Assembly: GCA_963975495.1 (NCBI GenBank)
Contig: CAXBID010000029.1
Location: 1-22,789 of the forward strand
DNA from: CAXBID01 sp963975495
GTDB lineage: Bacteria; Bacteroidota; Bacteroidia; Flavobacteriales; Flavobacteriaceae
Reading direction: 5' to 3'
Length of the DNA: 22,789 bases
The translations under genes and the position numbers were made by a program. The notes beneath the pieces were generated by a model. It was given only the letters and a program-made list of their open reading frames with translations, was not told where the DNA came from and searched no databases. Shown here in pieces: positions 16,669-22,789 of this stretch. Positions within the stretch are counted from its first letter, which is position 1. Every line of letters begins with the position of its first letter.

Positions 16669-17019
16669 CTATTTCAATAAGTTTGTTGCTTCATCAGGAA
16701 AAACCAAGGAAGGCTTAAAAACTTTAGCGTTTTCAATATCCATAAACGCATAAGTGATTAAAATAAGTGTATCGCCAACTGACACTTTTCTGGCGGCAGC
16801 CCCGTTTAAGGTTATTTCGCCACTTGTACGTGGCCCGGGAATACAATAGGTTTCTAAACGCTCGCCATTATCATTATTTACAATTTGAACTTTTTCTCCT
16901 TGTATAATGTTGGCGGCATCCATTAAATCTTCATCAATGGTAATACTACCAATATAATTGAGTTCTGCACCGGTGCATTTTACTCTGTGAATTTTAGATT
17001 TTACGACTTGAATTTGCAT
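16669..17019 (-). CDS. panD: Aspartate 1-decarboxylase
   Basis: Converts L-aspartate to beta-alanine for pantothenate synthesis. The proenzyme self-cleaves between G24 and S25, visible here as YIGSITID, giving a pyruvoyl group on the alpha chain. Also present are the N-terminal HRVKCTGAEL, YCIPGPRTSGEITLNGAAAR with the conserved tyrosine and arginine region, and GDTLILITYA. The length of 116 residues is typical. It starts 13 bases after the panC stop, so the enzyme making beta-alanine and the enzyme consuming it are cotranscribed. Confidence 0.97.
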   Translation of the reverse strand: MQIQVVKSKIHRVKCTGAELNYIGSITIDEDLMDAANIIQGEKVQIVNNDNGERLETYCIPGPRTSGEITLNGAAARKVSVGDTLILITYAFMDIENAKVFKPSLVFPDEATNLLK

Positions 17020-17032
17020 GCAGCAAAGATAA

Positions 17033-17884
17033 TTAATTTAATGCGATATTATCAATCAATCTAATATCGTCTGCATATACAGCTATAAACGCTCTATACT
17101 TTTTTTTGTTTAATTTTCGTTTAACTGGTTTTAGTGTATCAGCATCTGCAATAATAAAATATTCTAGTTTTAATAAATCGTGATTAGAAAACTGACTTTC
17201 AACCCATTCCGCTACTTTATCAGCACTTTTTGTGCCAAATTTTGTTTTGGCAGTTTTTAAGGTTTTGTAAATGAAAGGGGATGCTTTTTTATATTCTGGT
17301 TTTAATCTTGTGTTTCTAGAACTCATGGCTAAACCATTGGTTTCACGATGAATTTTACAACCCACAATAGTTACTGGAATGTGTTGTTTTTCAACTAACT
17401 TTCTAATTATTGCTAATTGCTGAAAATCCTTTTTACCAAAATACGCTTTGTGCGGTTTTACAATTTCAAAAAAACGTTTTACAATAGTACCAACCCCGTC
17501 AAAATGACCGTTACGAAATTTACCTTCCATTTCAAATTCCAACCCGTCAAAATCAAAATTTTCAGCCTTAATTTCACCTTCATAAATAGCATCAACCGTA
17601 GGTGCGTAAACCAAGATTTTATCTCTACTTACGGTTTTTAATAAATCCACATCTTGGTTTAAAGTTCTGGGGTATTTCTTTAAGTCATTTTTATTATCAA
17701 ATTGTGTTGGATTTACAAAAACACTTACCACAACATAGTTGTTATCTGTAAGGGCTTTTTTAACCAACTCTAAATGGCCTTCGTGCAATGCACCCATGGT
17801 AGGAACTAATCCGATAGTAAATTCTTTCACTTTTAAAGCATCAATAACCGCTTTAAGTTGTTGTTTTTCTGTGTAAAATTCCAC
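17033..17884 (-). CDS. panC: Pantothenate synthetase (pantoate-beta-alanine ligase)
   Basis: Joins pantoate and beta-alanine using ATP, the last step to pantothenate (vitamin B5, precursor of CoA). 283 residues, the family length. Motifs: PTMGALHEGH (28-37, with HxGH-type histidines H34 and H37), FVNPTQF (56-62), KKDFQQLAII (151-160), and the KMSKS-like MSSRNTRL (187-194). It is the first gene of the minus-strand run panC, panD, flippase-like, esterase-like, radA, and its start is only about 25 bases from a TAnnTTTG -7 match. Confidence 0.97.
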   Translation of the reverse strand: MEFYTEKQQLKAVIDALKVKEFTIGLVPTMGALHEGHLELVKKALTDNNYVVVSVFVNPTQFDNKNDLKKYPRTLNQDVDLLKTVSRDKILVYAPTVDAIYEGEIKAENFDFDGLEFEMEGKFRNGHFDGVGTIVKRFFEIVKPHKAYFGKKDFQQLAIIRKLVEKQHIPVTIVGCKIHRETNGLAMSSRNTRLKPEYKKASPFIYKTLKTAKTKFGTKSADKVAEWVESQFSNHDLLKLEYFIIADADTLKPVKRKLNKKKYRAFIAVYADDIRLIDNIALN

Positions 17885-17908
17885 TTTTTAATAAAAAATT
17901 AACGCGTG

Positions 17909-17916
17909 CAAACTTA
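17909..17916 (-). promoter_or_regulatory. Candidate -7 promoter element for panC
   Basis: The minus strand reads TAAGTTTG, an exact match to the Bacteroidota -7 consensus TAnnTTTG, 25 bases before the panC start. No clear TTG was found at the expected -33 distance, so the assignment rests on the -7 match and its position only. Confidence 0.4.
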
Positions 17917-17947
17917 ATATTTTACAGTGAAACTGCATAAAATTTTG

Positions 17948-17955
17948 TACTTTTG
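17948..17955 (+). promoter_or_regulatory. Candidate -7 promoter element for the glycogen-synthase-like gene
   Basis: The plus strand reads TACTTTTG, an exact match to TAnnTTTG, in the divergent spacer opposite panC. It would imply a leader of about 125 bases before the start codon at 18086. The -33 region is weak (TTTAC at 17921-17925). Confidence 0.35.
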
Positions 17956-18085
17956 CGTGTTTTTTATTTTGATTTCTTAAATGAAATACCATTTTAAGTA
18001 ACAAACACAATAGTATTTCTTTTAAAAGGAAATAAATTATTGCCTGTTACATACACGACCATAACAAGTCAACAAAAACAAACAT

Positions 18086-18895
18086 ATGAAAGATAAGAGG
18101 ATATTATACGTATCATCTGAAGTAGTACCTTATTTGCCAGAAACCGAGATTTCATCCATGTCTTTTGAAGCACCAAGACTAGTAAACCAACAAGGCGGAC
18201 AAATAAGAATCTTCATGCCTCGATACGGGAATATTAATGAAAGAAGACATCAACTACACGAAGTAATAAGGCTTTCTGGAATAAATTTAGTGATTAACGA
18301 TTTGGATATGCCACTTATAATTAAAGTAGCATCTATTCCTAAAGAACGTATTCAAGTTTATTTTATCGATAATGATGAGTACTTTAAAAGAAAAGCCACT
18401 TTAACCGATGAGGATGGTGAATTGTTTTCTGATAACGACGAACGTGCTATTTTTTTCGCAAAAGGTGTTATTGAAACCGTTAAGAAATTAAACTGGTCGC
18501 CTGATATTATTCACGTGCATGGTTGGTTGGCAGCATTACTTCCCGTTTACTTAAAAGAATATTATAAAGACGAACCTTTATTTAACGAAAGTAAAATTGT
18601 GACCTCTATTTACAATCAAAGTTTTAACAATACGTTAAATAAAGATATGATAAATAAAGTTAAATTTGACAACATAAATGAAGACGCTATTAGCATGCTT
18701 AAAGAACCAACATATAATAACTTAATGAAGGTTGCTATTGAATATTCTGACGCATTAATTATAGGCTCTGAACACATGACCGAAGAACTGGATGCCTGCA
18801 TAAAAGCATCAAACAAACCTATTTTAGAGTACAAAAGCAAAGATGAATTTGGTGAAGCTTATACAGAATTTTTTAACACTGAGGTTTTAAGCTAA
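18086..18895 (+). CDS. Half-length glycogen/starch-synthase-like protein
   Basis: 269 residues resembling only the N-terminal Rossmann half of GT5 glycogen synthases, which are normally about 470-500 residues. Shared features: ILYVSSEVVPY (6-16), APRLVNQQGGQIRIFMPRYG (29-48, equivalent to the LPxALxxxGHxVRVxMPxY stretch), ERAIFFAKGVIE (119-130) and IIHVHGWLAALLP (141-153). The K-x-G-G-L ADP-glucose-binding motif is replaced by ETEISSMS, and the C-terminal nucleotide-binding domain is absent. No frameshift remnant follows: the next gene begins 25 bases later. Glycogen synthase activity is therefore doubtful. The conserved linkage with a DUF4270 lipoprotein and glmS in Flavobacteria suggests a structural, sensing or envelope-related role (inference). 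Confidence 0.85.
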   Translation: MKDKRILYVSSEVVPYLPETEISSMSFEAPRLVNQQGGQIRIFMPRYGNINERRHQLHEVIRLSGINLVINDLDMPLIIKVASIPKERIQVYFIDNDEYFKRKATLTDEDGELFSDNDERAIFFAKGVIETVKKLNWSPDIIHVHGWLAALLPVYLKEYYKDEPLFNESKIVTSIYNQSFNNTLNKDMINKVKFDNINEDAISMLKEPTYNNLMKVAIEYSDALIIGSEHMTEELDACIKASNKPILEYKSKDEFGEAYTEFFNTEVLS

Positions 18896-18920
18896 AACCC
18901 ATTATTCATTTGATTTACGT

Positions 18921-20591
18921 ATGAAAAAGACAATTAAAGCCCTTAAACTACCTAGTATTTTTCTATTACTTATGGTTTCTTTTATCGCTTGTGATAAAGA
19001 TTTTAGTATTATAGAAAGCGATGTTTTAGGTAAAGAGAATTCTAATTTTGAAACTAACAACCTTGATATTCCTATTGTTGCCTATAATAAAAAACTAGAT
19101 TCATTACAAATTAATGGTTTGGCATCAAACTTACTTGGCGTGTTTAACGATCCTGCTTTTGGATTAACCACGGCTAGCATTGTAACTCAAGTAACACCAG
19201 CTTTGTTTAATCCAAATTTTGGCGTTAATCCAGAAATCGATGAAGTAATAATAAACATACCATATTTTAGTACCCAAATTGGAGTTGATGATGATGGTAA
19301 TGCTACATACGCTTTAGATTCTTTATATGGAGATGCAACAACACCCATTAAACTCACAATTTATCAAAATAATTATTTTTTAAGGGATTTTGATCCTAAT
19401 TCTGAACTGAATACAGCTCAAAATTATTATTCTAATGCAAACAGCTCCTTAAACTCTGCACTCACAGGTACTAGTGTAGTAAATTTTGATGATCATATTG
19501 TCGCTACAATTTATGAAGACCCTGAATTTATCCCAAGTGCAGAAGCTATTGTTATAACTACAGGTACTGGTAATGATGAAGTAACTACAAGGTCTGTACC
19601 TGCTTACAGAATAGTTTTAGATACGGATGAGGATAAGTTATATTGGACAAATACCATTATAAGCAAACAAGATGACCCTGTGTTAAGCAATCCTAACAAC
19701 TTTAAAAATTACTTTAGAGGTCTTTATTTCAAGGCTGAATCTATAGGAACTGATGGTAATATGGTATTAATTAATTTAGCATCTTCAACTGCTAACATTT
19801 CTATTAACTACACATCAGGTGAAACGGATGCTAGAACACAATCCACATACACTCTAAATTTTACAGGAAATAGGTTAAATACATTTATAAATGATTATAA
19901 TCTAGTAACCTTACAAAACGGGAATAAAGACTTAGGAGATGAAAAATTATATTTAAAGGGTATTGAGGGCTCAATGGCTGTGGTAAATTTATTTGAAGAC
20001 GAAGATGCTTTACAAGATTTTATAAATGAATATAGAATACCTGACGGTAATGGTGATTATTTAAAAGAAAATAATACTGGTGATTTTATTCTAAGGAAAA
20101 TAATTAATGAGGTACAACTAATAGTTCATGAAGATGAAATTATGGAAACGTTTCCAAAAGATGCGAATGATAACGATTATAGTACTTTCGATAGAGTTTA
20201 TGCTTACGATATAAAGAATAATATTCCTACTATTGATTACCTTATTGACCCAACAGAAAACGCACAACAGGCTCTTAGTTCTAAAGTTATAAGCTTAGGG
20301 CAACGATTTGAAGACGACAAAAATAATTTTAAATATAAAATCCGTTTAACTGAGCATATAAAAAACATTTTACTTAAAGATTCTACTAACACAAAAATAG
20401 GTTTAGTCTTATCAACAAATGTTAACTATACAAACATTTCAAGAATTTTAGAAAGTGAGGTTGGCGTTACAGGAATTCCTGCTGCAGCTCTATTAAGCCC
20501 AAGAGGCACAATAATTTATGGCACAAATACTACAGATGAGGATAAGAGGATGAAATTAAAAATATATCTTACAGAACCTAAAGGAAATTAA
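18921..20591 (+). CDS. DUF4270-family lipoprotein
   Basis: 556 residues with a lipoprotein signal peptide: KKTIKALK, a hydrophobic core and the lipobox SFIAC with C24. The mature part matches my knowledge of the DUF4270 family of Bacteroidota: an early segment with LDIPIVAYNKKLDSLQ and NLLGVFNDPAFGLTTAS, then alternating beta strands, and a C-terminal SPRGTIIYGTN stretch. Its biochemical function is unknown. It is likely anchored in the outer membrane after LspA processing. It starts 25 bases after the glycogen-synthase-like gene, so the two are probably cotranscribed. A perfect long-arm hairpin follows it. Confidence 0.88.
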   Translation: MKKTIKALKLPSIFLLLMVSFIACDKDFSIIESDVLGKENSNFETNNLDIPIVAYNKKLDSLQINGLASNLLGVFNDPAFGLTTASIVTQVTPALFNPNFGVNPEIDEVIINIPYFSTQIGVDDDGNATYALDSLYGDATTPIKLTIYQNNYFLRDFDPNSELNTAQNYYSNANSSLNSALTGTSVVNFDDHIVATIYEDPEFIPSAEAIVITTGTGNDEVTTRSVPAYRIVLDTDEDKLYWTNTIISKQDDPVLSNPNNFKNYFRGLYFKAESIGTDGNMVLINLASSTANISINYTSGETDARTQSTYTLNFTGNRLNTFINDYNLVTLQNGNKDLGDEKLYLKGIEGSMAVVNLFEDEDALQDFINEYRIPDGNGDYLKENNTGDFILRKIINEVQLIVHEDEIMETFPKDANDNDYSTFDRVYAYDIKNNIPTIDYLIDPTENAQQALSSKVISLGQRFEDDKNNFKYKIRLTEHIKNILLKDSTNTKIGLVLSTNVNYTNISRILESEVGVTGIPAAALLSPRGTIIYGTNTTDEDKRMKLKIYLTEPKGN

Positions 20592-20606
20592 ACACTTAGC
20601 TTGAGT

Positions 20607-20659
20607 TTATACGATAAAAGTACTTTTTTTAATAAGAAAATGACTTTTATCGTATAAAA
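20607..20659. repeat. Perfect 16-base inverted repeat between the DUF4270 gene and glmS
   Basis: Bases 20607-20622 (TTTATACGATAAAAGT) are the exact reverse complement of 20644-20659, with a 21-base AT-rich loop between. It begins 16 bases past the stop codon of the DUF4270 gene. No T-run follows the right arm, so a classical terminator is not shown. It could be an RNA 3-prime stabiliser, a protein-binding site for glmS regulation, or a small repeat element. Confidence 0.55.
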
Positions 20660-20704
20660 TAAGGCATTCATATAATAATTCTTATTCATTAGTATTTATT
20701 TCAC

Positions 20705-20712
20705 ATATTTGC
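20705..20712 (+). promoter_or_regulatory. Weak candidate -7 element for glmS
   Basis: CATATTTG differs from TAnnTTTG at the first base. It lies 38 bases before the glmS start codon. No good -33 TTG was seen, so this is offered only as the best match in the spacer. Confidence 0.2.
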
Positions 20713-20749
20713 TCTGAATTAAAAAACCCCAAAATCAAAATAAAACATT

Positions 20750-22603
20750 ATGTGTGGAATTGTAGGATACATTGGTCATAGAGAAGCTTACCCCATTATA
20801 ATAGAAGGCCTTAAACGCTTAGAATATAGAGGTTATGATAGTGCCGGTATCGCATTGTTTGATGGTACTGATCTTAAAGTTTCAAAAACCAAAGGAAAAG
20901 TTGCTGATTTAGAGGCGCGCATAGAAAAAGAAATCACAAAAACCGGCAATGTAGGTATAGGCCACACACGTTGGGCAACACACGGCGTTCCTAACGATAT
21001 TAACTCACACCCACATGTATCGAACTCAGGTGAATTAGTGATTATTCATAATGGTATCATTGAAAATTATGAATCTCTTAAACAAGAATTAATTTCCAGA
21101 GGCTATACATTTCATTCTGATACGGATACCGAAGTCCTTATCAATTTAATTGAAGATGTAAAAAAGAAAGAAAATGTAAAACTAGGTAAAGCTGTACAAA
21201 TTGCCTTAAACCAGGTTATTGGAGCTTATGCCATAGCTGTTTTCGATAAAAACAAACCAGAAGAAGTTGTTGTGGCTCGTTTAGGAAGCCCCTTAGCTAT
21301 TGGTATTGGTGAGAATGAAGATGAATTTTTTATTGCTAGTGATGCGTCTCCTTTTTTAGAATACACTAAAAATGCAGTGTATTTGGAAGATGAGGAAATG
21401 GCGGTTATAAGATTTCATAAAGGTATAAAAGTTAGAAAAATTAAGGACGATTCTTTAGTTGATACCTATGTTCAAGAGCTCCAGATTAATTTAGAGCAAA
21501 TAGAAAAAGGTGGTTATGATCACTTTATGCTCAAAGAAATACACGAACAGCCAAAAGCCATTAAAGACACATATCGTGGTAGGTTGTTGCGACATGAAGC
21601 TATTATAAAGATGGCAGGTGTTGAAGATAACATGAAAAGGTTTCTTAATGCCAACCGTATTATAATTGTTGCCTGCGGTACTTCGTGGCATGCAGGCTTA
21701 GTTGCTGAATATATTTTTGAAGATTTAGCAAGAATACCCGTTGAAGTAGAATATGCCTCAGAATTCAGATATAGAAACCCAGTAATTACTGAAAATGATG
21801 TTGTAATAGCCATCTCACAATCAGGGGAAACGGCAGATACACTTGCCGCTATTAAATTAGCAAAATCTAAAGGGGCTTTTGTATTTGGTGTTTGTAATGT
21901 AGTTGGTTCGTCTATAGCACGAGAATCAGATGCGGGGGCTTACACCCATGCTGGACCAGAGATTGGAGTAGCTTCAACAAAAGCGTTTACTACTCAAATT
22001 ACTGTTTTAACTCTAATAGCTTTACGTTTAGCTAGAGCAAAAGGCACTATTAGTAGTTCCGATTTCCGTCAGCATCTTTTAGAATTAGAAATGATTCCAG
22101 GTAAAATAGAAAGAGCCTTAGAGTCTGATGCACACATTAAAATGATTTCCGATATCTATAAAGACGTTACTAATTTTCTTTATTTAGGAAGAGGTTACAA
22201 CTTCCCCGTAGCTTTAGAGGGCGCTTTAAAGCTTAAGGAAATTTCATATATACATGCCGAAGGATACCCTGCTGCAGAAATGAAACATGGCCCTATTGCC
22301 CTAATTGACGAAAATATGCCTATTGTTGTAATTGCAACTAAAAAGGGGCATTATGAAAAAGTGGTGAGCAATATCCAAGAAATAAAATCCAGAAAAGGTA
22401 AAATAATTGGGATTGTTACTGAAGGTGATACACAAGTTAGGGATTTAGCAGACCACGTTATTGAAGTTCCAGAAACATTAGATTCGCTTTCACCATTATT
22501 AACTACTATTCCGTTACAACTATTATCATATCATATTGCCGTATTGTTGGATAAAAATGTAGATCAACCCAGAAATTTAGCAAAATCTGTTACTGTAGAA
22601 TAA
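20750..22603 (+). CDS. glmS: Glutamine-fructose-6-phosphate aminotransferase (isomerizing)
   Basis: Makes glucosamine-6-phosphate from fructose-6-phosphate and glutamine, the entry to UDP-GlcNAc for peptidoglycan and LPS. 617 residues, close to the usual 609. The N-terminal glutaminase domain starts MCGIVGYIG, with C2 as nucleophile after Met removal, and shows RGYDSAGIA (27-35), HTRWATHG (72-79) and HNGIIENY (100-107). Two SIS isomerase domains follow, with CGTSWHAG (309-316), SQSGETADT (356-364), STKAFTTQ, and EISYIHAEGYPAAEMKHGP. The C-terminus LAKSVTVE is the typical end. No ribozyme-like leader is present in the 158-base spacer. A strong terminator follows. Confidence 0.98.
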   Translation: MCGIVGYIGHREAYPIIIEGLKRLEYRGYDSAGIALFDGTDLKVSKTKGKVADLEARIEKEITKTGNVGIGHTRWATHGVPNDINSHPHVSNSGELVIIHNGIIENYESLKQELISRGYTFHSDTDTEVLINLIEDVKKKENVKLGKAVQIALNQVIGAYAIAVFDKNKPEEVVVARLGSPLAIGIGENEDEFFIASDASPFLEYTKNAVYLEDEEMAVIRFHKGIKVRKIKDDSLVDTYVQELQINLEQIEKGGYDHFMLKEIHEQPKAIKDTYRGRLLRHEAIIKMAGVEDNMKRFLNANRIIIVACGTSWHAGLVAEYIFEDLARIPVEVEYASEFRYRNPVITENDVVIAISQSGETADTLAAIKLAKSKGAFVFGVCNVVGSSIARESDAGAYTHAGPEIGVASTKAFTTQITVLTLIALRLARAKGTISSSDFRQHLLELEMIPGKIERALESDAHIKMISDIYKDVTNFLYLGRGYNFPVALEGALKLKEISYIHAEGYPAAEMKHGPIALIDENMPIVVIATKKGHYEKVVSNIQEIKSRKGKIIGIVTEGDTQVRDLADHVIEVPETLDSLSPLLTTIPLQLLSYHIAVLLDKNVDQPRNLAKSVTVE

Positions 22604-22631
22604 AACAAACTTATAATTCAAAACAACTTTT

Positions 22632-22676
22632 AAAATGTTGAAATATGACAAAATCTCATATTTCAACATTTTTTTT
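22632..22676 (+). terminator. Intrinsic terminator after glmS
   Basis: A perfect 17-base-pair stem (22632-22648 with 22656-22672, loop CAAAATC) is followed by a T-run to 22676. It starts 28 bases past the glmS stop. The remaining bases to the window end are AT-rich, with no gene seen. Confidence 0.9.
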
Positions 22677-22789
22677 ACTAAATACTTAATAAAACAGATT
22701 CTTTTTTGTTAAAAAGTACTATGCGTGCATAATTTTTTTATATTTTTATGTGCAAGTCATATTTTATATACATATATTGCTACTCTAAA

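Noticed and set aside
20592..20749. glmS ribozyme or riboswitch in front of glmS
   Set aside because: The spacer is short and AT-rich, and shows none of the pseudoknot core expected of the ribozyme, which is known mainly from Gram-positive bacteria.

Overview
The window (22,789 bases, AT-rich) looks like a chromosomal segment of a marine-type member of the Flavobacteriaceae (Bacteroidota). The reasons are a large secreted protein with a C-terminal type IX secretion sorting domain, a DUF4270 lipoprotein next to a half-length glycogen-synthase-like gene and glmS, a zinc-poor DksA/TraR-like protein directly after ileS, promoter -7 matches of the TAnnTTTG type, almost no Shine-Dalgarno sequences, and dispersed palindromes. 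No rRNA, tRNA, CRISPR array, integrase or classical transposase was seen.

Layout. Positions 58-7093 are all on the minus strand: ileS (isoleucyl-tRNA synthetase), a DksA-like gene 4 bases downstream, a hairpin terminator, lspA (lipoprotein signal peptidase), then an exported OmpA-like protein of unknown role. Positions 7094-7414 are a gene-free divergent spacer holding a possible small inverted-repeat element. A small PepSY-like lipoprotein gene (+) then converges, across a bidirectional terminator, on a 1565-residue secreted protein (-) built from calcium-binding type 3 repeats, two PA14-like domains, a LamG-like domain and a sorting domain. After a 344-base gene-free gap comes a minus-strand run read as panC, panD, a flippase-like membrane protein, an esterase-fold protein and radA. 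Diverging from panC are the glycogen-synthase-like gene, the DUF4270 lipoprotein and glmS on the plus strand, closed by a strong terminator.

Most of this is housekeeping: translation (ileS), lipoprotein maturation (lspA), pantothenate/CoA synthesis (panC, panD), DNA repair (radA) and amino-sugar supply for the cell wall (glmS).

The unusual part is ileS. It is interrupted in frame at two places without losing the reading frame. One insert (about 146 codons, 4734-5176) encodes a complete-looking DUF559 domain (Vsr-like PD-(D/E)XK nuclease fold) and is bounded by 33-base imperfect inverted repeats. The other (96 bases, 6358-6453) has 23-base inverted repeats of the same C-run/AAA/G-run family and no domain. 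A solo copy of that repeat lies upstream of radA. This suggests a mobile palindromic family that lives inside essential coding sequence, with a nuclease-bearing member. Separately, the synthetase has a GVHH sequence where HIGH is expected, a variant connected with mupirocin hyper-resistant type 2 enzymes.
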